Shown one piece after another: positions 17,906 through 26,082 of a DNA stretch of 49,475 nt. The stretch lies in assembly GCA_020354045.1 (NCBI GenBank), contig CP070639.1, positions 3,037,618-3,087,092 of the forward strand, read 5' to 3'. Position 1 is the stretch's first letter. Every line of letters begins with the position of its first letter. The notes under the pieces are model-generated. The model had not been told where the DNA came from. It saw nothing but the letters and a program-made list of their open reading frames with translations, and did not search any database. The stretch comes from Anaerolineales bacterium. GTDB lineage: Bacteria > Chloroflexota > Anaerolineae > Anaerolineales > UBA4823. The translations under genes and the position numbers were made by a program.

Positions 17906-18310
17906 ATGACTGAGGCACCACATAATACTAAATCTGAAAGTGTACCTTTCTTTCCTGATCATGTTCGCACCGAGTTGCGTGTTGTAATCGGGGTTACAGC
18001 AGTAGCTATTCTGGTAGGTGTTCTTGGGCTCATCACTCCAGTCGGGCTTGGCCAACCCGCCGATCCACTGGATACTCCAGCTCATATTAAACCGGAGTGG
18101 TATTTTTTAGCTCTTTACCAGTTGCTGAAATTTATTGATAAGACATTTGGAGCAACTCTCCCAGTGATCGCCATTGGAGTGCTGGCATTGTTGCCATTTC
18201 TTGATCGCAACCCTGATAAAAGCCATCAAGCGAAACGTGTCCGATTCATTGCTGTATCTATAGGTATAGTCGTGCTAATCGTAATGACAATTTGGGGAGA
18301 ATTAAGTTAA
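17906..18310 (+). CDS. Cytochrome b subunit IV-like (C-terminal half of cytochrome b)
   Basis: A 134-residue membrane protein carrying the quinol-oxidation (Qo) site motif PEWY in HIKPEWYFLALYQLLK, flanked by about three hydrophobic helices. It corresponds to PetD / the C-terminal half of cytochrome b, here on a separate polypeptide as in b6f-type complexes. AGGAG lies five bases before ATG 17906. It is 29 bases after the cytochrome b6-like gene and two bases before the Rieske start. Confidence 0.9.
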   Translation: MTEAPHNTKSESVPFFPDHVRTELRVVIGVTAVAILVGVLGLITPVGLGQPADPLDTPAHIKPEWYFLALYQLLKFIDKTFGATLPVIAIGVLALLPFLDRNPDKSHQAKRVRFIAVSIGIVVLIVMTIWGELS

Positions 18311-18312
18311 CC

Positions 18313-18747
18313 ATGACTGAAATAACGCGTCGAAACTTCTTGAGCGTCACCCAACGCATTCTGGCATTTACTGGTCTGGCGGCAGTTTTTGGTCCATTAA
18401 TCGCTTACTTTTACCCACCCGAACTGGAAGAAGTTCCCTCCGAGCCAGTCTTTGTGAGTACATTTGAAGAACTGCCCATGGGAACATCAAAAACTGTGCG
18501 CTTTGGCCGCTATCCCGCACTGGTTATTAACACATCTGAGGGCATAAAAGGTTATTCTGCAGTTTGCACACATTTTGCTTGTGTAGTCAAATGGGACGGA
18601 ACTTCAAGCCAGATCTACTGCCCCTGCCACGAGGGATATTTTAATCCCAAAGATGGTAGTGTAATATCTGGACCACCCCCAAAAGCTCTGGAACCTCTTC
18701 CTATCAAACTCTCTGGTAATGAAATATTTGTTGGAGGGCAAGAATGA
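18313..18747 (+). CDS. Rieske iron-sulfur protein
   Basis: A 144-residue [2Fe-2S] protein of a quinol oxidase complex, which takes the first electron from quinol. The twin-arginine motif TRRNFLSV precedes a hydrophobic helix (FTGLAAVFGPLIAYFY) that serves as Tat-exported anchor. The cluster ligands are in CTHFAC and CPCHEGYF, with the Rieske-typical GPPPKALEPLPIK C-terminal stretch. ATG 18313 is preferred over an upstream in-frame TTG at 18292. The stop overlaps the next start (ATGA). Confidence 0.94.
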   Translation: MTEITRRNFLSVTQRILAFTGLAAVFGPLIAYFYPPELEEVPSEPVFVSTFEELPMGTSKTVRFGRYPALVINTSEGIKGYSAVCTHFACVVKWDGTSSQIYCPCHEGYFNPKDGSVISGPPPKALEPLPIKLSGNEIFVGGQE

Positions 18748-20675
18748 ATCCAAATTCCACTTCCCGAACCAGCATGCCCTCAAGGTTATTATTCTCTCAG
18801 CAATCTGAGAAGTGGAATAGTTTATTTTCAAACATCCGCTCATTTCTCCTAAATGCTGTCTTACAGGTGCGAATTCTCAGAAAAGCATACCCAGGCATTA
18901 TGCATTTTCTGATTTTCTGGGGAGTGACGATTCAAGTGGTTGGCACAGCAATTAACTTGATGCAAATGGAGCTGTTCGTTCCATTTGTAGAATTGCCTTT
19001 TCCTCGCGGATCTTGGTATCTCGCATATGAACTGATTATGGATCTAGCAGGTGTAGCCATTGTCATAGGTGTAGCTATGGCTTTCTTCCGCCGTAGCGTT
19101 CTCCATCCAAAAACCTTGGAATCTCGTTGGGATGACTTATTTGCTCTGATCTTGTTGGCACTGATACCCCTGGTCGGCTTCACACTGGAAAGCCTGCGAA
19201 TTCTTACAGTTGAACCTGTCTGGTCAATATGGTCACCTGTTGGTAGAGCTTTGGCTAATCTTTTAGCATACCTTGGGATGGAGGCTAGCTTTGCCTCAAA
19301 ACTTCATCCTTATTTTTTCTGGACCCACATGTCGTTAGGCTTGATTTTAGTAGCCAGTATACCCTTTACAAAGATGCGCCACCTTATCCTGACACCTCTC
19401 AACGTGATCATGCATCCGAAACGCAAAGCTGGAGTGCTTGAAATAATTGAAAATATTGAGCAGGCAGAGTTGTTGGGTGTTGGTCAAATTACTGAATTTT
19501 CACGATCACAATTGTTATCTTTTGACGCCTGTGTTCGGTGTGGAAGATGTGAAGAGGTTTGTCCAGCAACACTGAGCGGTATGTCCTACTCACCCCGCAA
19601 GTTTATCAAAACGCATCGGGAGACAATGCTTACAACAATCACTTATCCTAATGGGAAAGCTGAGAAGCAGTTGTTAGGTGGTGATATATCGGAGGAATAC
19701 CCATGGGTATGTACCACCTGTGGAGCTTGTTCGAACATATGCCCAGCTTTTGTTAATCCAATTGATGAGATCATAGACCTTCGTCGTTACCAAGCTCTCA
19801 CGACTGGCAAATTGCCCAAGCCAGTTGCTGATGTCCTTCGCAATATGGAAAGACAAGGCAATCCCTGGGGCATGCCAGCCGAAGAACGCATTGCCTGGGC
19901 AAACGAACTTAACATAAAGGAGCTTACACCTGGCGATTCTACCGACGTGCTGCTTTTTTTAGGCTGCGCATTGGCATACGACGAACGCAATAAAAAAGTT
20001 GCCCAAGCCTTTATTCGAGTATTACAAAACGCGGATGTTGATTTTGCTTATCTGGGATTGGATGAGGCTTGTTGTGGCGAGACAGCTCGCCGACTCGGTC
20101 ATGAATACTTATATCAAATGTTAGCTGAACAAAATATAGAAGTACTTTCTAAGGTGAAATTTAACCGGGTGGTCACTCAATGCCCCCACTGCTTCAACAC
20201 ACTTAAGAATGAATACCCACAGATGGGTGCAAACTTCATTGTACAACATTCAACCGAATTTTTGGCCGAATTAACAACCTTCCAATCATTAGGGATCAAG
20301 GGTTCGAATGGCTCCAGGAAACAACGCCTGACCTTCCACGATTCTTGTTATCTAGGGCGTTATAACGCAATCTATAAAGAACCACGCAGCTTACTCAACA
20401 TGAGCAATGGAAATCTCGTAGAGATGTCAAGATGCATTGAAAACAGCTTTTGCTGCGGTGGGGGTGGCGGCCAAATGTGGATGGAAACAGACCCTAATAC
20501 CCGCATCAATCATAACAGACTGGCCGAGGTACTTGATATTCAAGCCGATATTGTCACCACGGCTTGTCCCTACTGTTTAATAATGTTCGATGACGCAATT
20601 CGCTCCAAGGGTTTGAGCGAACAATTACAAGTATTGGATGTTGTCGAAGTTATTGATGCGCAACTAGCAAAGTAG
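18744..20675 (+). CDS. Membrane-bound HdrD/GlpC-like Fe-S oxidoreductase
   Basis: A 643-residue protein with three parts. The N-terminal ~220 residues contain about four to five transmembrane helices resembling the NarI/HdrE heme-b type. Two 4Fe-4S motifs follow, CVRCGRCEEVCPA (Cys263 on) and CTTCGACSNICPA (Cys323 on). Two CCG domains (LDEACCGETARR, Cys443; FCCGGGGGQMW, Cys570) are the sites that in HdrB/HdrD bind a catalytic non-cubane cluster. Heterodisulfide-reductase-like proteins exchange electrons between a quinone pool and thiol/disulfide or other partners. The 4-base overlap with the Rieske gene implies co-translation and a functional link to the bc complex. Confidence 0.88.
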   Translation: MNPNSTSRTSMPSRLLFSQQSEKWNSLFSNIRSFLLNAVLQVRILRKAYPGIMHFLIFWGVTIQVVGTAINLMQMELFVPFVELPFPRGSWYLAYELIMDLAGVAIVIGVAMAFFRRSVLHPKTLESRWDDLFALILLALIPLVGFTLESLRILTVEPVWSIWSPVGRALANLLAYLGMEASFASKLHPYFFWTHMSLGLILVASIPFTKMRHLILTPLNVIMHPKRKAGVLEIIENIEQAELLGVGQITEFSRSQLLSFDACVRCGRCEEVCPATLSGMSYSPRKFIKTHRETMLTTITYPNGKAEKQLLGGDISEEYPWVCTTCGACSNICPAFVNPIDEIIDLRRYQALTTGKLPKPVADVLRNMERQGNPWGMPAEERIAWANELNIKELTPGDSTDVLLFLGCALAYDERNKKVAQAFIRVLQNADVDFAYLGLDEACCGETARRLGHEYLYQMLAEQNIEVLSKVKFNRVVTQCPHCFNTLKNEYPQMGANFIVQHSTEFLAELTTFQSLGIKGSNGSRKQRLTFHDSCYLGRYNAIYKEPRSLLNMSNGNLVEMSRCIENSFCCGGGGGQMWMETDPNTRINHNRLAEVLDIQADIVTTACPYCLIMFDDAIRSKGLSEQLQVLDVVEVIDAQLAK

Positions 20676-20750
20676 AGCACTACTCGTGAATAGTGAATCA
20701 AAGACACCGCTCATAAACTCCGAGGAAGTTATAGATAAGGAGATAAGACC

Positions 20751-21785
20751 ATGTACAATGCGTTTATGATCAACACCAGAGGAGACCCTCTTGGAACCGT
20801 CCGCAACCTCATTCTCTCAATCTGGCAGGATGCAGATTTGCATGCTCTGCTTGTGCCCACTAATGGAGAACCAGACTCTCCGTACAGAACGAGTTTGCTT
20901 GAAAGCTCTGATCAGCTAAACCAGATTAACCCATTCAATCCTATCATGCGAACAAATGCTGCTCGCATGGTACCAGGACTGCTGCAAAGTTACCCGAATA
21001 GTCGTATCGGTGTTTTATTTCGCCCCTGTGAAATGCGTGCGTTAAGAGCAATGGGAAAACGCGATGGTTTAAAACTAGATAATCTGACTACAATTTCCTT
21101 TGATTGTCTAGGAACTTATCCTACCAATGAATTCAAATGGCGAGCAGAGCGAAAAGGATCAAGCGAAGCATTAACACAAGAGACTCTTCAATTTGCAAGA
21201 CAGGGGGGTATCATGGCGTATCGCTATCGAGGCGCATGCCAATTATGTGGCGAACCCCATGCGAGTGAAGCAGATGTGAATATTGGTGTGCTTGGTCTAC
21301 CGGTGCGTCAGTTCATTTTATTATCGACCAGAGACAAAACCATAAATGACAAATTGCACTTGGAGAAATGGTCGCCTAAGCACGCAGACTCGAATGTTCT
21401 AAATCAACGTGTTCAAGTAATCGCCAGGCTTGCGGAAAGAAGGAATAGTACCCGCGAAAGAGTCATACAAGGGATAGCTGATGTCTTGCCTACAGATATC
21501 GAATCATTGATTGTGCATCTTGCGGATTGCGGTAAGTGTCAAGCATGCCTTGACGCCTGCCCATTGTGCATGATTGATTTCCCCCAAAGAGATGAATACT
21601 TTCGCTATCAAATTAACGACATCAAAGAGTGGCTGGGTTCTTGCTCCGGCTGCGGTATGTGCGAACAAGCCTGCCCACAACATCACCCATTAACAGCAAT
21701 CTTCTCCCATATTCACAAGGAATTAACTGATGATTTTAAATATTCTATACTTAATTCTCCGGCAGGTCCTCTCTTGATCCAATAA
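20751..21785 (+). CDS. FrhB/FdhB-like 4Fe-4S oxidoreductase beta subunit
   Basis: A 344-residue soluble protein. The central part (VLFRPCEMRALRAMGKRDGL and CRGxC-like RGACQLCGEP) resembles the F420-hydrogenase/dehydrogenase beta family. The C-terminus carries two ferredoxin motifs, CGKCQACLDACPLC and CSGCGMCEQACP. Family members bind FAD and Fe-S clusters and pass electrons between a soluble carrier and a partner subunit. AAGGAG lies eight bases before ATG 20751. It is probably the last gene of the cytochrome b / Rieske / HdrD-like operon, suggesting a soluble electron entry or exit point. Confidence 0.8.
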   Translation: MYNAFMINTRGDPLGTVRNLILSIWQDADLHALLVPTNGEPDSPYRTSLLESSDQLNQINPFNPIMRTNAARMVPGLLQSYPNSRIGVLFRPCEMRALRAMGKRDGLKLDNLTTISFDCLGTYPTNEFKWRAERKGSSEALTQETLQFARQGGIMAYRYRGACQLCGEPHASEADVNIGVLGLPVRQFILLSTRDKTINDKLHLEKWSPKHADSNVLNQRVQVIARLAERRNSTRERVIQGIADVLPTDIESLIVHLADCGKCQACLDACPLCMIDFPQRDEYFRYQINDIKEWLGSCSGCGMCEQACPQHHPLTAIFSHIHKELTDDFKYSILNSPAGPLLIQ

Positions 21786-21814
21786 AGAGAATTTATACCT
21801 ATCATCACTTATAC

Positions 21815-21887
21815 AATCCTAAACCAGGTAAAACCCTTTAACAAGCAAATATCATCAGCAACCATCAAAATTCTCCTGGTTAGGATT
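21815..21887. repeat. Interrupted inverted repeat at convergent gene ends
   Basis: AATCCTAAACCAGG (21815-21828) pairs with CCTGGTTAGGATT (21875-21887) with one bulged base and a 46-base loop. It lies between the ends of the FrhB-like gene and the minus-strand hydrolase, overlapping the hydrolase's last codons. It could act as a bidirectional terminator or RNA-stabilising stem, but the long loop makes this uncertain. Confidence 0.35.
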
Positions 21888-22524
21888 TAAAGAATTGCCT
21901 TAAGCCGTCAAAACATTTAGCACTCAATTTATGACCTACTTCATCTTCACAGTAGGTTACCTCCGCACCTGCTTCACCTAACAATTTTACGGCATTCCTG
22001 GCACGCCTTACTGGCACTAATGCATCCTGTGTTCCATGAGCGATAAATATTTTCTTACCAACTAATGGCTTGTTGCGAGCCAGAGCTTCGGCACCCTCCG
22101 GTAAAAAACCAGATAATCCCGCAATAGAGGAAAACCTATATGGACGCAGTAATGCATATGCGTATGCTAACGCTGCCCCTTGAGAAAAACCTACAGCGCT
22201 GACATGGGAAATTCCACTAGTGGTTATTTGTTCGTCACTCAACAAGCCTTCGAAGGCCTCGACGGTCGGTAGAAAATCGTCTACCCAGGGCCACTTATTT
22301 GGATTATAAGGATGCCATCCATAACCACCTAGAGGTGTAGTATACAGGCCTCTTGGTGCGATCATCAAAGCGTTTTTAGGCAAACGCCTCGCAAAAACCC
22401 ACATGACCTCTTCGTCACCTGTCCAGCCATGTAACAACAATATGATTCTCTCTGGCAAACCGGAGGAGGGCCTATGTATATGCAGAACCCACCCATTCTT
22501 CTCAATCTTTTCGACTTTTCCCAT
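21880..22524 (-). CDS. Alpha/beta hydrolase (carboxylesterase / dienelactone hydrolase-like)
   Basis: A 214-residue cytoplasmic serine hydrolase. The oxyanion region is LLLHGWTGDE, the nucleophile Ser in GFSQGAALA, the acid in HGTQDALVPV and the His in EDEVGHKLS. This order matches the phospholipase/carboxylesterase (YpfH/EstB-like) group. The substrate is unknown. Its first 23 bases overlap the end of the upstream small membrane-protein gene, so the two are translated together. Confidence 0.87.
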   Translation of the reverse strand: MGKVEKIEKNGWVLHIHRPSSGLPERIILLLHGWTGDEEVMWVFARRLPKNALMIAPRGLYTTPLGGYGWHPYNPNKWPWVDDFLPTVEAFEGLLSDEQITTSGISHVSAVGFSQGAALAYAYALLRPYRFSSIAGLSGFLPEGAEALARNKPLVGKKIFIAHGTQDALVPVRRARNAVKLLGEAGAEVTYCEDEVGHKLSAKCFDGLRQFFKS

Positions 22525-22762
22525 TGTCTGCCTTATCTAGACGAATGTTCAGTTTTACTACCCAATCCATCAGAACAAAAAACATCCCGATCAGGAGCAA
22601 TGGAGAAAGTCCTACGATCAGGCACATAAAACCCAAAATTGCGGCACCTTTTCCATAAAATAAGTAAATCAGCCCATCGCCTATAATGAAAAGAATAAGT
22701 ATTCCTCCAAATATCACGCGTACATTCGTTTGGTGTGCATATCGACGTAAGTCACGCATCAT
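22502..22762 (-). CDS. Small two-helix membrane protein
   Basis: An 86-residue protein that I cannot assign. It has two hydrophobic helices (VIFGGILILFIIGDGLIYLFY and ILGFMCLIVGLSPLLLIGMFFVLM, each slightly trimmed here) with short charged ends, so it is an integral membrane protein. It is the first gene of a two-gene minus-strand operon and overlaps the downstream hydrolase by 23 bases. A GAAG precedes ATG 22762. Confidence 0.7.
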   Translation of the reverse strand: MMRDLRRYAHQTNVRVIFGGILILFIIGDGLIYLFYGKGAAILGFMCLIVGLSPLLLIGMFFVLMDWVVKLNIRLDKADNGKSRKD

Positions 22763-23120
22763 TTTTTACTTCACAATGCAAAGAGAATTCTAAGATCTTC
22801 AAACCTCAGGTCACCCATTTTTTTTCCTTCAACAACTTTGGGATTCTAGCAAGATCTAAAATCGCTAGAACACCGCTTTAACCTCGAGCGTATAAAGTAG
22901 CCAGGGCAAGCTTGCTCATCTAATCGTGTTTAACCTCTGGCGAGTAACCCGCTGCATACATCCCGCCACAAACCTCCTGCAAATGTACCAGCAGTTGCTT
23001 ATATGCGAATTTCCTCACGCTCCAATTCGCACAACACTCCAATATGCGTGTGCCCTTTGCACCACCACCTAATGCCAGAGTAAAATCCTTAGAAATAAAG
23101 CTAAAATTATCATATTTGCA
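22763..23120. other. Intergenic region between divergent operons
   Basis: About 400 bases separate the small membrane-protein gene (minus) from the four-gene operon (plus). An 84-codon open frame on the minus strand (22920-23174) has Cys-rich, non-family-like content and no RBS, and I regard it as non-coding. Apart from the promoter listed next, I see no hairpin or RNA signature here. Confidence 0.5.
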
Positions 23121-23150
23121 TTGACAATAAGCAAGTTTATATTGTAAATT
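23121..23150 (+). promoter_or_regulatory. Putative sigma-70-type promoter of four-gene operon
   Basis: TTGACA (23121-23126), an exact -35 consensus, is followed after 18 bases by TAAATT (23145-23150). The predicted start is only about 15-20 bases before ATG 23174, giving a very short leader. Surrounding AT-richness supports promoter function. Confidence 0.5.
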
Positions 23151-23173
23151 ATACACACACTGTGGAATATACA

Positions 23174-23512
23174 ATGAACTCCCAAGATCGATGGAAATTA
23201 CGTTTTCAAAAAGAGATTCAAAAGGCGATAAACGCTCGTTATTTGAATAACGAAGGTATGGCCCGGGTTTGCGCTCGTCGAGCTGCAGGTATCATCATAG
23301 GTGAATACTTCCATCGACAGGGGATAGCTGACCAAGACCAAAGCGCATACAATCGCCTACAAAAACTGCAAAACCTACCAAACACAGACGAGCAAGTCCA
23401 TATTGTCGCTGGCTACTTCCTGACCCGTATTACTCCAGACCATGAACTTCCTATTGAAGTCGACTTACTCGCAGAAGCATGTTGGTTATCAGAGAAATTG
23501 TTAGGAGAGTGA
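23174..23512 (+). CDS. Small hypothetical protein, first gene of compact operon
   Basis: A 113-residue soluble, mostly helical protein that I do not recognise. The N-terminal half is basic (RWKLRFQKEIQKAINARYLN) with repeated Ala/Arg (ARVCARRAAG). The C-terminal half is acidic and ends in AEACWLSEKLLGE. ATG 23174 is chosen, with GTG 23162 as an in-frame alternative. A cupin gene begins six bases downstream, so it is the leader of a four-gene transcription unit with a cupin, a polytopic membrane protein and a DUF166-like protein. Confidence 0.7.
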   Translation: MNSQDRWKLRFQKEIQKAINARYLNNEGMARVCARRAAGIIIGEYFHRQGIADQDQSAYNRLQKLQNLPNTDEQVHIVAGYFLTRITPDHELPIEVDLLAEACWLSEKLLGE

Positions 23513-23518
23513 ACAAAA

Positions 23519-23848
23519 GTGTCTGATTCTGAGCTTGTTTTTATAGAAAATCTAGATGATGAAAACTCACATATTCCACCTGATAGCATCCTCAGTCGCA
23601 CCATTCTAAATAACGAACGCATGAAAGTGGTTTTATTCAGTTTCGCACCCGGGCAAGAACTATCAGAACATACGGCGTCGATGCCAGCAATCATGCACAT
23701 TCTAGATGGAGAAGCAAAGCTAACACTCGGTGGACAAGAGAAAACAAGTACAACGGGCAGTTGGGCATATATGCCAGCCAACCTACCCCACAGTGTTCAT
23801 GCAAAGACAGTGGTAAAGATGTTATTGCTATTAATTAAGAATTCATGA
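23519..23848 (+). CDS. Cupin domain protein
   Basis: A 109-residue single-domain cupin. GQELSEHTASMPAIMHILDGEAKL gives the first cupin motif (His in SEHT, Glu in DGEA). AYMPANLPHSVHAKTVVKML gives the second (His in LPHSVHA). The fold usually holds a divalent metal and serves as a sensor or small enzyme. The start is GTG 23519 with AGGAGAG at 23503-23509. The stop overlaps the following ATG by four bases. Confidence 0.88.
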   Translation: MSDSELVFIENLDDENSHIPPDSILSRTILNNERMKVVLFSFAPGQELSEHTASMPAIMHILDGEAKLTLGGQEKTSTTGSWAYMPANLPHSVHAKTVVKMLLLLIKNS

Positions 23849-24948
23849 CCGTTCCAAAAAAGCATGTACTACCAATCCTTATCCTAGCCTTGATCTCATT
23901 GCTGAGCGCGATTTGGGCAGGTTGGTCACGAATTGGTTGGCGCATTCCTGTTCCACCATCGGGATTGGTTCTCAACCATGGTCCCTTGATGACCATATGT
24001 TTTCTAGGGAGTTTAATTTCACTCGAACGAGCAGTAGCATTAAAAAAAACGTGGATGTTCACTGCACCAATTTTGATGGGGGTGGCCGGGCTAGTGTTGA
24101 TAGCGGGCATATCGAGCTTTTCGGGAAAAATCATATTATCACTGGGAAGTTTTATTTTTGTTCTCATCCAAATCGCAATCGTTCTAACCCATTCAGCTTT
24201 ATACACATGGGCATTACTGGCAGGTGCACTATGTGCATTAATTGGGAATATCCTTTGGCTGGGTGGTTATCATGTTCACCAAGTGGTTTGGTGGTGGGCA
24301 TTTTTTCTTGTATATACTATCGCTGGAGAGCGGCTTGAACTAGGTAGAGTCGTCCGATTGCCGCTTTTTGCCCGAATTATGTTCACCGCATTATGCACAC
24401 TAGCACTCTTGGGGCTAATATCGACAACTATGAAAATCTCCCTGGGCTATACACTAATTGGAATATGTTTACTTGGACTCGGAGCCTGGTTTCTGCGCTA
24501 TGACATTGCACGGAAAGCTATACTTCGATCTGTACAGAATAATCTGCAACTTACTCGCTACATTGCCATCGCGTTGCTTTTGGGTTTTGTATGGTTAGCC
24601 CTTAGTGGAATAACAGTTATTCTGTTCAGTTTTCCGCCTGCCGGCCTAATTTACGATTCAATACTCCATATGCTATTTATCGGTTTTGTGTTTTCCATGA
24701 TATTTGGACACGCACCTATCATTCTGCCTTCCTTATTCGGACTACGGTTTAACTTTGAGTCTATGCTGTATTTCCCACTAATACTTTTACATTTATCTTT
24801 AACCCTGCGAATTTGGGGTGACTTGAGCCGCCAAGTGATTTTGCGCTCGTGGGGTGGTTTATTGAACGGTATTGCAATCCTGTTGTTTTTGGGTTTGATG
24901 CTTGTCACAATATATAAGTCAAAAGTTGGTTTCAGAGAGGTATTATGA
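23845..24948 (+). CDS. Polytopic membrane protein, NnrS-like
   Basis: A 367-residue protein with roughly ten to twelve hydrophobic helices and conserved-looking His residues, including NHGPLM near residue 45, GGYHVHQVVWWW mid-protein, and LHMLFIGFVFSMIFGHAPIILP in the second half. This pattern resembles NnrS, a heme- and copper-associated membrane protein tied to nitric-oxide response, but the match is by eye only. Four-base ATGA overlaps with both the cupin upstream and the DUF166-like gene downstream point to co-translation. Confidence 0.6.
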   Translation: MTVPKKHVLPILILALISLLSAIWAGWSRIGWRIPVPPSGLVLNHGPLMTICFLGSLISLERAVALKKTWMFTAPILMGVAGLVLIAGISSFSGKIILSLGSFIFVLIQIAIVLTHSALYTWALLAGALCALIGNILWLGGYHVHQVVWWWAFFLVYTIAGERLELGRVVRLPLFARIMFTALCTLALLGLISTTMKISLGYTLIGICLLGLGAWFLRYDIARKAILRSVQNNLQLTRYIAIALLLGFVWLALSGITVILFSFPPAGLIYDSILHMLFIGFVFSMIFGHAPIILPSLFGLRFNFESMLYFPLILLHLSLTLRIWGDLSRQVILRSWGGLLNGIAILLFLGLMLVTIYKSKVGFREVL

Positions 24949-25706
24949 GAATTCTGACTATCATTAATGGGGAGTATGGCGCTCGTCATGCAGAAAATAT
25001 CCGTCAAAATGGACCTTCAGATTGGATAATCTCCATCTGGCAAGCTCCAACACATTTCCCTTTGATCATTGATTATCCAGAAGACCACCTACCAAAGGAG
25101 TTGCCACCATCTGAGCTCATATTATCATTTGCCGAACACAAAGGTGTAGCCGAATTGTTACCGGAAATTGCAGTTATGACCGGCGCGAAAGCTGTAATTG
25201 CACCGGTTGATAATGAAGCCTGGCTTCCTCGTGGCTTGGCCCGACAATTGCGTGGGTGGCTTGAGAGAATGGATGTAGCATGTGTCACCCCCAAGCCACT
25301 TTGTTCCTTGACTGAGGCAGATTTTGGTGTCACGCGCCGGCAACGGATTCAATACGAAAATGCTTGGATCAAGAAATTTGCGTCACATTTTGGTCAACCT
25401 GACCTGACAATTACCGTAGATCCGGATTCGCGTGTAATCACGGAGATAGCTGTGGTCCGGGATGCCGTTTGTGGTTGTGCCAGGTATGTTGCTGAAAAGC
25501 TGGTTGGTCTCTCCGCCGACGATGCAGCAGAAAAGGCGGGGCTGCTCCACCATCATTACCCCTGTTTGGCAAGCATGGGAAAAGATATCGACTTTGATGA
25601 CACACTGATGCACGTTTCTGGGAATGTCTTAAAGGACAACGTTAGCTACCAGGTAAAACCCTTTAAACTTGATCAGTTTATATCACCTGGCAATCGTAGC
25701 GATTAA
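24945..25706 (+). CDS. DUF166-like protein
   Basis: A 253-residue soluble protein resembling the DUF166 family, best known from methanogenic archaea and of unsettled function. Conserved-looking Cys residues occur in CVTPKPLCSLTEADFG, in VVRDAVCGCARYVAEKL and in HHHYPCLASMGKD, suggesting a metal or Fe-S site. GAGAGG is five bases before ATG 24945, which overlaps the previous stop. It ends the four-gene operon. The assignment is from memory of the family's C-terminal HYPCLASM-type motif. Confidence 0.65.
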   Translation: MRILTIINGEYGARHAENIRQNGPSDWIISIWQAPTHFPLIIDYPEDHLPKELPPSELILSFAEHKGVAELLPEIAVMTGAKAVIAPVDNEAWLPRGLARQLRGWLERMDVACVTPKPLCSLTEADFGVTRRQRIQYENAWIKKFASHFGQPDLTITVDPDSRVITEIAVVRDAVCGCARYVAEKLVGLSADDAAEKAGLLHHHYPCLASMGKDIDFDDTLMHVSGNVLKDNVSYQVKPFKLDQFISPGNRSD

Positions 25707-25734
25707 GCTCAAAAAATTAAAGCCTTCTGACCTA

Positions 25735-26082
25735 TTATACTGTTCGAGCAGAACCCAGCTGTTTGCCTTCGGGTTGATTTCTCCACCTGTTTAGAAGTGT
25801 CAGGATGCCACCCAGAATAAATATCAGCCGGACGCTCACAACGATAAACATTATCCCGCTAAACATGATGACAATTATCATTAAGAGAAAGATTGGGGTA
25901 TTTGAAGAAGGCAAAGCAGGTATAGTTCCCCATTGACTAAGTAATTGATACCTCAAGTTTTTTACAAAATCCGGATTAGGGGCTACCGGATCCAAAGCAC
26001 TATACAGTTTGTTTTCAAGCTGTCCAAAGTTTTCATCTGTTTTATTTGTAAGATTTCCTAATGTGCGTATAAATTTTCTCAT
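25735..26082 (-). CDS. Putative membrane anti-sigma-like protein
   Basis: A 115-residue protein. The N-terminal ~60 residues are soluble, with LENKLYSALDPVAPNPDFVKNLRYQLL. A hydrophobic stretch of about 35 residues follows (IFLLMIIVIMFSGIMFIVV... LIFILGGILTLL), likely two helices, with a basic tail. Placement in an operon with an ECF sigma gene suggests an anti-sigma or sigma-coupled role. No zinc-binding anti-sigma motif (HxxxCxxC) is present, so this is inference. Its ATG shares one base with the degV stop (TAATG). Confidence 0.6.
   Translation of the reverse strand: MRKFIRTLGNLTNKTDENFGQLENKLYSALDPVAPNPDFVKNLRYQLLSQWGTIPALPSSNTPIFLLMIIVIMFSGIMFIVVSVRLIFILGGILTLLNRWRNQPEGKQLGSARTV

Noticed and set aside
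22920-23174. 84-codon open frame on the minus strand
   Set aside because: It overlaps the promoter and start of the plus-strand operon, has an unusual Cys-rich composition, no RBS and no recognisable motif, so it is probably chance.
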